DNA of 64,000 bases, taken from NCBI RefSeq assembly GCF_012927115.1, contig NZ_JABBFY010000002.1, forward strand, positions 744,001-808,000, given 5' to 3'. Origin of the DNA: Sphingomonas sp. G-3-2-10. GTDB taxonomy: Bacteria; Pseudomonadota; Alphaproteobacteria; Sphingomonadales; Sphingomonadaceae. Every line of letters begins with the position of its first letter. The first letter of the stretch is position 1. Under the pieces are notes generated by a model, which was not told the origin of the DNA, did not search any database, and was given only the letters and a program-made list of their open reading frames with translations. Positions 8,441 through 16,181 of the stretch are shown piece by piece. Made by a program: the position numbers and the translations under genes.

Positions 8441-9304
8441 GTGTTTCCGGTAATCGGCCTTGTCGTCCTTCTGCTGATGGTCTTCGGTGGTTTCGCAATC
8501 ACCGGCGGCGCGCTCGGCCCCGTGATGGAAGCCATCCCGCACGAAATGCTGATCATCGGCGGCGCCGCGATGGGCGCGCTGATCATGGGCAATTCGGGCA
8601 AGGAACTGAAGGCGCTGGGCGGCGGCATCGCGAAGGTGCTGAAGGGCCCGAAATACAAGAAGCAGGACTATCTCGACACGATCTTCCTCGTCAGCAAGCT
8701 GATGAAGATGCTGCGGACCGAAGGTCCGATCGCGCTCGAGCCTCATGTCGAAGATCCGAAATCCTCCGCTGTCTTCGCCGAATATCCGCGCCTGCTGGCC
8801 GATCACACGCTGGTCAACCTGATCGCCGATACGCTCCGGCTCGTCGTCGTCTCGTCGGGCACGCTCGACGTGCACGCGGTCGAGGATGTCATGGACAACA
8901 TGATCAAGACCCATCACCACGAAGTCGAAGGGCCGCAGCACACGCTGACCTCGCTCGGTGACGCGCTGCCCGCACTGGGCATCGTCGCGGCCGTGCTGGG
9001 CGTGGTGAAGACGATGGGCTCGATCGACAAGCCGCCCAACATCCTGGGCGCGATGATCGGCTCGGCGCTGGTCGGCACCTTCCTCGGCGTGTTGCTGGCC
9101 TATGGCATCGTCGCGCCGCTGGCCAACCGCCTGAAGCAGGTGATCGACGCCGATGCCGCCATCTATCATGTGGTGAAGCAGATCATCATCGCGTCGCTCC
9201 ACGGCCACCCGCAGCCGCTAGTGATCGAAGCCGCGCGCTCGGGCATCGCCCATCACAACCAGCCGAACTTCGGCGAGGTCTTCGACGGCCTGCGCGGTAG
9301 GTAA
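8441..9304 (+). CDS. motA: Flagellar motor stator protein MotA
   Basis: Proton-channel stator subunit in the inner membrane, 287 residues. The first hydrophobic segment (VIGLVVLLLMVFGGFAITGG), the cytoplasmic loop with charged residues (YPRLLADHTLVNLIADTLRL), and two C-terminal membrane segments (ALPALGIVAAVLGVVKTMGS and MIGSALVGTFLGVLLAYGIV) match MotA topology. The start is GTG with a GGGGGAAG motif upstream; no nearby ATG gives the first membrane segment. motB follows after three bases. Confidence 0.93.
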   Translation: MFPVIGLVVLLLMVFGGFAITGGALGPVMEAIPHEMLIIGGAAMGALIMGNSGKELKALGGGIAKVLKGPKYKKQDYLDTIFLVSKLMKMLRTEGPIALEPHVEDPKSSAVFAEYPRLLADHTLVNLIADTLRLVVVSSGTLDVHAVEDVMDNMIKTHHHEVEGPQHTLTSLGDALPALGIVAAVLGVVKTMGSIDKPPNILGAMIGSALVGTFLGVLLAYGIVAPLANRLKQVIDADAAIYHVVKQIIIASLHGHPQPLVIEAARSGIAHHNQPNFGEVFDGLRGR

Positions 9305-9307
9305 GAA

Positions 9308-10306
9308 ATGGCTCGCGCGCCTCACGGAAACAACCAGCCCCCGAAGATCATCTACAAGAAGATCTATATCGAGGGTCATGGCGGCCATCACGGTGGCGCA
9401 TGGAAGGTCGCCTATGCGGACTTCGTGACCGCGATGATGGCGTTCTTCCTGCTGATGTGGCTCCTTGGCGCGACCAACGAGAAGCAGCGCAAGGCGCTGG
9501 CCGACTATTTCGCGCCGACCCTGGTCGAGCTGAAGCAGAACAGCGCGGGCTCGAACGGGATCATGGGCGGCGACGCGATCAATGCGCAGGACAATTATCC
9601 CAACAAGGCCTCGCAGACCGGCACCAAGTCGCTGACCGTTCCGGTCGGCGGCGTCGGCGGCAAGGATGTCGGCACCGGCGACAAGGGCACGCTGAAGGAT
9701 CAGCGCGCGATGCAGGCGCAGGACCAGAAGAATTTCGCGGAGATGACCAAGGCGGTGCAACGGCGGATGCAATCGACGCCGGCGCTGGCCAAGCTGGCCA
9801 AGCATGTCCGCTTCGTGCCGACGCGCGACGGGATGCGGATCGACCTGCTCGACGACGCCAATTATTCGATGTTCGATCTCGGCACGACCGCGCTGGTCCC
9901 CGAAGCGAGCACGCTGATCGGCCTGATCGCGGAAACGATCCGCGGGACCGAGAATCCGATCATGATCCGCGGCCATACCGACAGCCTGCCCTATGGCGAC
10001 CCGCGCGCGATGAACAACTGGATGCTTTCCAGCGGCCGTTCGGAAGCCACGCGCCGCCGTCTGGCGTCGGGCGGCGTGCCCGATGCCCGGTTCGAGCGGA
10101 TCGAAGGCGTCGCCGACCGCGAGCCGCTGATCAAGGAAAACCCTGCCGATCCGCGCAACCGCCGCGTTTCGATCACCCTGCTCTATCGCCGCGTCGGCGA
10201 GACCGGCGGCGGGCGCCAGCCCTTTGGCTCACAGCGCCGCTTCGGCGAAGGCGGCGGGACGATCGCCCTGCCCTCGCGTCCCGCGGTCACGCCAACGAAG
10301 CAGTAG
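9308..10306 (+). CDS. motB: Flagellar motor stator protein MotB
   Basis: Stator subunit, 332 residues: a short cytoplasmic N-terminus, one membrane segment (WKVAYADFVTAMMAFFLLMW) carrying the proton-relay Asp at residue 38, a periplasmic linker, and an OmpA-like peptidoglycan-binding domain (IRGHTDSLPYGDPRAMNNWM, then LSSGRSEATRRRLASGGVPD). The C-terminal tail is Gly/Arg-rich and has no recognised domain. It is the last gene of the flagellar block and converges on a TonB receptor gene. Confidence 0.94.
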   Translation: MARAPHGNNQPPKIIYKKIYIEGHGGHHGGAWKVAYADFVTAMMAFFLLMWLLGATNEKQRKALADYFAPTLVELKQNSAGSNGIMGGDAINAQDNYPNKASQTGTKSLTVPVGGVGGKDVGTGDKGTLKDQRAMQAQDQKNFAEMTKAVQRRMQSTPALAKLAKHVRFVPTRDGMRIDLLDDANYSMFDLGTTALVPEASTLIGLIAETIRGTENPIMIRGHTDSLPYGDPRAMNNWMLSSGRSEATRRRLASGGVPDARFERIEGVADREPLIKENPADPRNRRVSITLLYRRVGETGGGRQPFGSQRRFGEGGGTIALPSRPAVTPTKQ

Positions 10307-10307
10307 T

Positions 10308-10336
10308 CCGCATCGCCCCGCAAGGGAGCGAAGCGG
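10308..10336. terminator. GC-rich hairpin between convergent motB and TonB receptor
   Basis: Inverted repeat CCGCATCGC (10308-10316) and GCGAAGCGG (10328-10336) with one mismatch, plus inner CCC/GGG pairing. It lies between two convergent stop codons, so it could terminate both transcripts. There is no T-run, so this is inferred from position and structure only. Confidence 0.45.
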
Positions 10337-10342
10337 CCCGGC

Positions 10343-13117
10343 TCAGAAGAACAGTTTGCGGATGCTGAACCGGATGGTGCGGCCGGTCGGATCGAGCAGA
10401 TCCGGCTGATAATTGGGCGGCACGATCCCGCTGCTGTCGGTCACCCGCTGACGAGCGTCGAAGATATTGTCCATCGACAGGGTCAGCCGCACGCCGCGCA
10501 GCCAGCGATGCTCGCGGACCAGCTTGAGCCGCTGTCCCATATCGACGAACGCGCGCAGATTGAGCGTACCGAGGCTGGAGAAATCGAGCCGCTCGCCGCT
10601 GCCCAGCGCGCCGCTCGCGACGCTGGTGCCGCTCTTCCAGTTGCCGATCAGGCGCAGGCCGTATCCGTCCTTGGAATAGCCGGCCTGGGCTTCGACTTCG
10701 TGGCGCGAATTGCCGCCGCGATTGCCGGTTGCCGATCCGTCGAGCAGGTCGAGCACAGGCAGACCGTCGCGGATCACGATCTCATCCTTGAAGCGGATCG
10801 TGTGATAGAGGCTGAACTGGATTCGCCCCGCAAGCGAGCCGGGTCCGCCGAAGCCGCCAAAGCCGCGCCCGCCGCCGGGGCCGCCGGGGCCACCCGGGCC
10901 GAAGCGGCGCGGGCCGTCTCCGCCCGGTCCGCCGGGCTGGCCGCCTTCGCGGCGCGGGCCTTCCGGAAGCGGGGTGCCGTTGCGGATCGCTTCGGCGCGT
11001 TCGGCTTCGCGCTTCGCGCGCGCTTCCTGCATCGCCTTTTCGACCGACGAGCCGAGCGGCAGCGACAGGTTGAAGCCCCAGCGCAACTCCTCGCGCTCGG
11101 CACGGGCGAAATTCACCGCACGCGTATCGATGCTGACCAGACGCCCGGTGCTGTCGCGCGTGAAGCGGCCCGGGAAGGCGGCTTCGATCTCGGCGGTCGC
11201 GGCGGGAAAGGCAGTGATCTGGTTGCGCGTCGTGCTGCGGACGAAATCCGCGCTTATGTTGAACTGCAGCTTTTCGAACGGTGTGAAGTTGCCGCCGATC
11301 TTGAACACGTTGCGGCTGTCCGACGTCAGGCCGGGATTGCCGCCGGTGATGCTGGTGATGTCGATGCTCTCGCCGCGAACATAGTCGAACACGCGGACAT
11401 TGGGCGTGTCGATCCGCGGATCGCCAAGCTGCTGCGCACTGGGCGCGCCTTCCTCATCGGTGACCGATCCGATCAGGCGCAGCTTCGCGATCGGGCTCCA
11501 CACCACGCCATAGCCGGTGGTGATGAGGGTGCCGAAATCGGAGAGCTGCTCGACTTCGATATTGCCGTTGATAGAGATGTCGCCCAGCGCATCGAGCACC
11601 GCGCGGCGGCGGCTGGTGAGCGGCAGATCGAGATTGAGCTGCGCGCTGCCGATGTCGCGCGCGACATCGCTCGAACGGAGCGTGCCCGAGCGGAGCGAGC
11701 TGCTTTCGAAATCGGTGGTGCGTCCGGTGACGCGCAGGCTGGTGCGGATATCGCCCGCCGGCACCTTGGCCACCGGGCCGTTGATCAGCGCATCGACCGA
11801 CGCGACGCTGGAGGTCGATTTGGCGAGGTCGGCGGGGCGGATGTTGACGAGGCCCAGCGGCAGCGTGCCGAACGGGTTGACCGTGGGGTCGTTCGCCGCA
11901 AGCCGCGCATCGATCGCGCTCGCATCGAAGCCGGTGTCGGTGACGCTGCTGGAAGTCACGCGATCGTAATTGCCGGTGACCGACCAGCGCCACGTCTTCA
12001 CATCGCCATTCACGCTGAACCCGGCATGGGCAGTGCGGCCCTGCGTGGTGCGCGACAGCGGCGCGGAGCCGGGCAGATAGCGCGAGACGGTGACGTCGCG
12101 GGTGAAGGGCGAAAAGGGATTGCCGTCGGGCAGGGTCATGCTGAGCCCGCCCAGCCCCAGCCAGGATTCGCGGTTGGTCGCTTCGAGTCGGGCGTTGAAC
12201 GAAGCCGAGACCTTGGGCGACAGGTTGCGGCTGATCACAGCGTTGATCGCCAGCCGGTCGCTGGGCGAAACGAGCGTGCGGTACGGCGTCAGGTCGGTCG
12301 TGTTGCGCGCGGCGTTGAAGCTCGCCAGCGACGGCGAACCGCCCGATGCTGAAGCCGGGACACCCGCGATGGCGAGCGGCGAGCCCGCGATCGCGCTGAG
12401 CGCGGGATCGATCTCGCCGCCGTTCGGCGCAGTCACATTGCCCTGGAAATCGAACAGAGCGGGCGTGACGGTCGAGCTGATGTCGCGCTCGGATTCGGTC
12501 AGGCGCGAAGTGCCGTCATACTGGACGTTGACGTTGATCCTGCCGTTGCGGTTGATCCGCACGATCCCGGCTTCGGCGCGCACGGTCGAATTCCCGCCCG
12601 CGGTGGGGGCCCCGCCGGTCAGTTCGGCGGTGATCGCGCGGAAGCGCGGACGCAACACGATGTTCACGACGCGCTGATCGGCGCGATAGCCGTACTTCAG
12701 CGCCGCTTCCTCGGGCAGGATTTCGGTGCGTTCGATCGCCTCGGGCGGCAAGTCGCGCAGTTCGGAGAAATTCGAGATGCGGCGGCCGTTGAGCAGGATC
12801 ACCGGCCCGTCGCCGCCACGCCCGCGTCCGCTGCGCGTCTGCGGGGCAAGCGCCTCGATCAGTTCGGACACGCTGCTGACGCCATAGGCGCGGATATCGG
12901 CGGGATTGAGCGTCAGTTCGGGCTTGATCTCGCCGGGTACCGCGCCGCGCAGCTCGCCCTTCACGACGATCTCTTCCTCGCTTGGAATATCGTCGGGCGG
13001 AGGTTCGGCGGCCGGGGCCGGCGCGGGGTCCGCGCTCTGGGCATAGGCCGCTACCGGCATCGCGCCCGCCAGCAAACCCGCCACCGCGCAACCAAGCTTC
13101 AACCCGGACTTCAACAT
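10343..13117 (-). CDS. TonB-dependent receptor-like outer-membrane protein with Gly/Pro-rich insert
   Basis: A 924-residue protein with a signal peptide (ending VAAYAQ-SADP), a Pro/Ala-rich stretch, a TonB-box-like EEEIVVKGEL, and a plug domain (LNPADIRAYGVSSVSELIEA, GDGPVILLNGRRISN, LPPEAIERTEILPEEAA). The C-terminus ends in a beta-strand with terminal Phe (IRFSIRKLFF), as expected for a barrel. About residues 720-760 form an unusual Gly/Pro/Arg-rich tract. The start at 13117 was chosen because it begins the signal peptide. The substrate is unknown; it is not adjacent to an obvious catabolic partner. Confidence 0.8.
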   Translation of the reverse strand: MLKSGLKLGCAVAGLLAGAMPVAAYAQSADPAPAPAAEPPPDDIPSEEEIVVKGELRGAVPGEIKPELTLNPADIRAYGVSSVSELIEALAPQTRSGRGRGGDGPVILLNGRRISNFSELRDLPPEAIERTEILPEEAALKYGYRADQRVVNIVLRPRFRAITAELTGGAPTAGGNSTVRAEAGIVRINRNGRINVNVQYDGTSRLTESERDISSTVTPALFDFQGNVTAPNGGEIDPALSAIAGSPLAIAGVPASASGGSPSLASFNAARNTTDLTPYRTLVSPSDRLAINAVISRNLSPKVSASFNARLEATNRESWLGLGGLSMTLPDGNPFSPFTRDVTVSRYLPGSAPLSRTTQGRTAHAGFSVNGDVKTWRWSVTGNYDRVTSSSVTDTGFDASAIDARLAANDPTVNPFGTLPLGLVNIRPADLAKSTSSVASVDALINGPVAKVPAGDIRTSLRVTGRTTDFESSSLRSGTLRSSDVARDIGSAQLNLDLPLTSRRRAVLDALGDISINGNIEVEQLSDFGTLITTGYGVVWSPIAKLRLIGSVTDEEGAPSAQQLGDPRIDTPNVRVFDYVRGESIDITSITGGNPGLTSDSRNVFKIGGNFTPFEKLQFNISADFVRSTTRNQITAFPAATAEIEAAFPGRFTRDSTGRLVSIDTRAVNFARAEREELRWGFNLSLPLGSSVEKAMQEARAKREAERAEAIRNGTPLPEGPRREGGQPGGPGGDGPRRFGPGGPGGPGGGRGFGGFGGPGSLAGRIQFSLYHTIRFKDEIVIRDGLPVLDLLDGSATGNRGGNSRHEVEAQAGYSKDGYGLRLIGNWKSGTSVASGALGSGERLDFSSLGTLNLRAFVDMGQRLKLVREHRWLRGVRLTLSMDNIFDARQRVTDSSGIVPPNYQPDLLDPTGRTIRFSIRKLFF

Positions 13118-13223
13118 CGCCACCCCAATACTCCACTGATGCGTGGCGTCGCTAAACGGCACTTGTCGCAGAATTGTGCCAGTTTGCGAAGAAATTGCGG
13201 CAGTGCAGTATGAACTTGCTGCG

Positions 13224-14423
13224 TTACCGGCCCTTGCGCGCCTCGGCGATACGCATCAGGCGCAGTACGTTACCGCTCCACATCTTGGCGAGATCGGCTT
13301 CCGAATAGCCCGCCGCGCGGAGGCGGGCCGTCACCTTGGGCAGCGCGCTGATATCCTCGAAACCGGCGACCCCGCCGCCGCCGTCCCAGTCGGCGCCGAA
13401 ACAGACATGATCGACGCCGGCGACCTCGATCAGATGGAGCAGCGATCGCATGAAGGTCTCGAAATCGGGGCGGCCGTCAGGCTCAAGCTTTTGCTGCGCA
13501 CGGATGCGGGCGATGAGATCGGCCTGCGCGGCGGGGCTCATCGACGCGAGCTTTTCGGTCTCGTCGAGCAATGCGCTGAGCGCCGGGCTGGAGCGGTGGC
13601 CTGACAGATAGACGCTGTTGACGCAGATCGCCCCGCCCGAGGCGGCGAGCTTGCGAATACGCGCGTCATCGAGGTTGCGGCCATGATCGAATACGGCGTC
13701 GGGGCCGGAGTGTGAGAGGATGATCGGCGTCTTCGACAAGGTGAGCAGCTGATCGAACACCGCGTCGGAGGCATGGCTGGCGTCGACCACCATGCCCAGC
13801 CGGTTCATCGCCACCACCCATTCGCGGCCGAGCGGGCTGAGGCCGTTCCAGTGCGGCTTGTCGGTCGCGGAATCGGCGAACTGGTTGTTCCGGAAATGCA
13901 CCGGCGAGGCCATCCGCACGCCGCGGCGATAGAATTCGTCGAGCAACGAGAGATCGAGGCCGAGTGGATAGCTGTTCTCGATGCTGACGAAGGCGATCCG
14001 CTTGCCGGCGCGATCGAGACGGGCGGCATCATCCGCCTTCGTCGCCAGCGCGATCCGGTTGGGGAAGCGGGCAAGGGTCGATGCGATTTCGTCCGAACGC
14101 TTCAGCGCGAATGCCTTGGCATCGGCATAGCCCTGCGGCGTCAGCGGTCCCTGTTCGGTGTAGATGACGAAGAAGCCGCCATCGAGATCGCCTTGGTCCA
14201 TCCGGCCGAGATCGACCTGCGCAACGTCATTGTCGTAGCTGTGCTTCGCGCCGAAATCCCAGCCCGGCCGGGCGAAATGGACCGGCGTGTCGAGATGGGT
14301 GTCGAGCGTCAGCAGCCGCTTGTGCAGCGTCGCATCGTCAGCGGGCGCATGTGCCGTGTTGGTGACCGAGGTGCTGCAGGCCGAAGTAGCGAGCAGCAGC
14401 GGGAGCAGGATGCGATACTTCAT
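13224..14423 (-). CDS. Membrane dipeptidase (renal dipeptidase/peptidase M19 family) lipoprotein
   Basis: Zinc-dependent hydrolase of dipeptides or related amides, 399 residues. The N-terminus carries a lipobox (LLLATSAC), so it is probably membrane-anchored. Metal-ligand motifs of family M19 are visible: DTHLD (His and Asp), VSIENSY (Glu), VDASHAS (His) and LSHSGP (His), followed by CFGADWDG. The MmgE/PrpD gene ends 40 bases upstream on the same strand, so the two may be cotranscribed. Confidence 0.88.
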   Translation of the reverse strand: MKYRILLPLLLATSACSTSVTNTAHAPADDATLHKRLLTLDTHLDTPVHFARPGWDFGAKHSYDNDVAQVDLGRMDQGDLDGGFFVIYTEQGPLTPQGYADAKAFALKRSDEIASTLARFPNRIALATKADDAARLDRAGKRIAFVSIENSYPLGLDLSLLDEFYRRGVRMASPVHFRNNQFADSATDKPHWNGLSPLGREWVVAMNRLGMVVDASHASDAVFDQLLTLSKTPIILSHSGPDAVFDHGRNLDDARIRKLAASGGAICVNSVYLSGHRSSPALSALLDETEKLASMSPAAQADLIARIRAQQKLEPDGRPDFETFMRSLLHLIEVAGVDHVCFGADWDGGGGVAGFEDISALPKVTARLRAAGYSEADLAKMWSGNVLRLMRIAEARKGR

Positions 14424-14463
14424 GCCGCGATCCTATCGGCCCCAGCCGCGCGGTAAAGCCCGG

Positions 14464-16011
14464 TCAGGCTTTGGCCGGACCGAGCAGACGCGCCAGACCC
14501 CGAATGCCCTTTTCCTCATGCAAGCCGAGCAGTGTCGCCGCGAGCCGGTCAGAGCGCGCCTTCGCCATGCCCGCCGCCTGGGTCTGGCGATGGAATTTGG
14601 CGAGGATCTCGGCTTCGCTGCTGATCTGCTTCATCGGATGGCGCGAAGCGATCGGGACATGAGCGGATTCGGTGCGCCCATCGGCCAGTTCGACCGTCAC
14701 GCGCGATCCGCGCATTCCGGCGGGCAACGGCGCGAGCTTCGACTTGGCCGCCAGCGCCGCGATCTGCGGGCTGCGGACCGCTGCTTCGTCATAATGATCG
14801 AGCCACATCGAACCGCGCAGCAGCGCGTTCACGCTGGCGAACTGGTAGCTGAAATTGGCGTCGGCATGGGCGTCGCGCCCGATCACGAAGGGCTTGGCGA
14901 CGAAGCCGGTCAGCGATCCGGCCGGATATTCGATGGTGATCGATCGCGCGTTCAGCACATCGGCTTCGCTCAGCCGCCCAGGCTCGCGCAGCGCCAGCCC
15001 CGCTTCGATCCCGCAATGGGTGGCCATGCAGGCAGGATAGGGCTTGAAATAGGCTTCGCCGTGGAAGCGCTTGCCGAGGTCCGCGCCGAGGATCTCGGGC
15101 CGGGCGCATCCGGCGGTATATTGGGCATAGAAGCCATAGGGCGCGAGCAGCGCGTCGCCGATCCCGGTCCAGCCGCGCTTCGCCAGTTCGGCGGAGAGGA
15201 TCGCGGCACGGCCGACCAGTCCCTGCGGCAGTTTGAAGTCGGTCGCGCCGTCCCAGATATTCTGGACGGTGCCCGCGATCTGATCGACGCAGATGCCGAA
15301 CGCGTCACGCATCTGGAGCGGGGAGAGCTTGAGCAACCGCCCGGCAATCGCGGTGGCGGCGATCGCGCTGAACACCGGCGCGCCGTCCCATCCCTGTTCG
15401 AAGTCCAGCCCCGCCGCGACCAGCATCCGCGCTGCGATATCATCGCCGATGGTCAGCGCGGTGAGCAATTCCTTACCCGTGGCGCCCTCGCGTTCGGCGA
15501 GCGCGAGGGCAGTCATCACCGTGGTCGGCGAATGGTGCGAGGGGACCGAGGCACGATCGATCACCACCGTCATCACTTCAAAGTCATAGGCGCGCGCCGA
15601 TACCGCGTTGAGCAAGGCGGCCTGCGCCGCGGGCAAGCGGAAGGGATAGCCGACCACGGTCGCCTCGCCCTTGCCGCCGCTGTCGCGCAGCACGTCCGCC
15701 AGCCCCGCCGCGCGCGGATGCAGGGTGCCGCCGAACGCGCAGCCGATCGTGTCGAGCAGGCGGTGGCGCGTCGCGAGCAATGCCGCCGGATCGATTGCGT
15801 CGGCCGGGCAGGTCGCGGCATGCGTGGCGAGCAGATCGGTGATGCCGGGCTTCTCGCCGCTGCGGCGGTTGACGAAGCGGCCGCCGGACTTGAGCAGGCT
15901 GCCGTCCTGAACCGGCGCGTCCTGCGCCTTCGCACCCGATCCGATCCCCGAACCGATCATTGCGGCAGGTGCGATCATCGCACCCGCGGCCAGCATTTCC
16001 CTGCGACGCAT
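14464..16011 (-). CDS. MmgE/PrpD family protein with Tat-like signal (first paralogue)
   Basis: The MmgE/PrpD fold includes 2-methylcitrate dehydratase and cis-aconitate decarboxylase. The 515-residue protein has the family features LLDTIGCAFGGT, AYDFEVM, PTTVMTALALAE and FKPYPACMATH. The start at 16011 follows GGGAGA and gives an N-terminus (MRRREMLAAGAMIAPAAMIG) resembling a twin-arginine signal, although MmgE/PrpD enzymes are usually cytoplasmic. It is divergent from the TonB receptor at 16182. A second paralogue lies at 25071-26567. Substrate unknown. Confidence 0.8.
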   Translation of the reverse strand: MRRREMLAAGAMIAPAAMIGSGIGSGAKAQDAPVQDGSLLKSGGRFVNRRSGEKPGITDLLATHAATCPADAIDPAALLATRHRLLDTIGCAFGGTLHPRAAGLADVLRDSGGKGEATVVGYPFRLPAAQAALLNAVSARAYDFEVMTVVIDRASVPSHHSPTTVMTALALAEREGATGKELLTALTIGDDIAARMLVAAGLDFEQGWDGAPVFSAIAATAIAGRLLKLSPLQMRDAFGICVDQIAGTVQNIWDGATDFKLPQGLVGRAAILSAELAKRGWTGIGDALLAPYGFYAQYTAGCARPEILGADLGKRFHGEAYFKPYPACMATHCGIEAGLALREPGRLSEADVLNARSITIEYPAGSLTGFVAKPFVIGRDAHADANFSYQFASVNALLRGSMWLDHYDEAAVRSPQIAALAAKSKLAPLPAGMRGSRVTVELADGRTESAHVPIASRHPMKQISSEAEILAKFHRQTQAAGMAKARSDRLAATLLGLHEEKGIRGLARLLGPAKA

Positions 16012-16181
16012 ATCACTCTCCCGATGATGCAAGCGTGCGCCGGAATCCGCCAATCGCTCTTGCCTCAAAAGGAACCGTTATGGCGCATTGCAAACCGCAT
16101 TCAGGGCGCTGGCGGGCAAGCAGGCGCGGGCCGCGACCGGTTAGTGACGGGCAAAACCGAAACTGACTATGGGAGGGCTAT
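16012..16181. promoter_or_regulatory. Divergent promoter region, MmgE/PrpD versus TonB receptor
   Basis: A 170-base region between divergent start codons. It must hold promoters for both directions. Only ribosome binding sites are clear: GGGAGA for the left gene and GGGAGG for the right. No convincing palindrome was seen. Confidence 0.4.
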
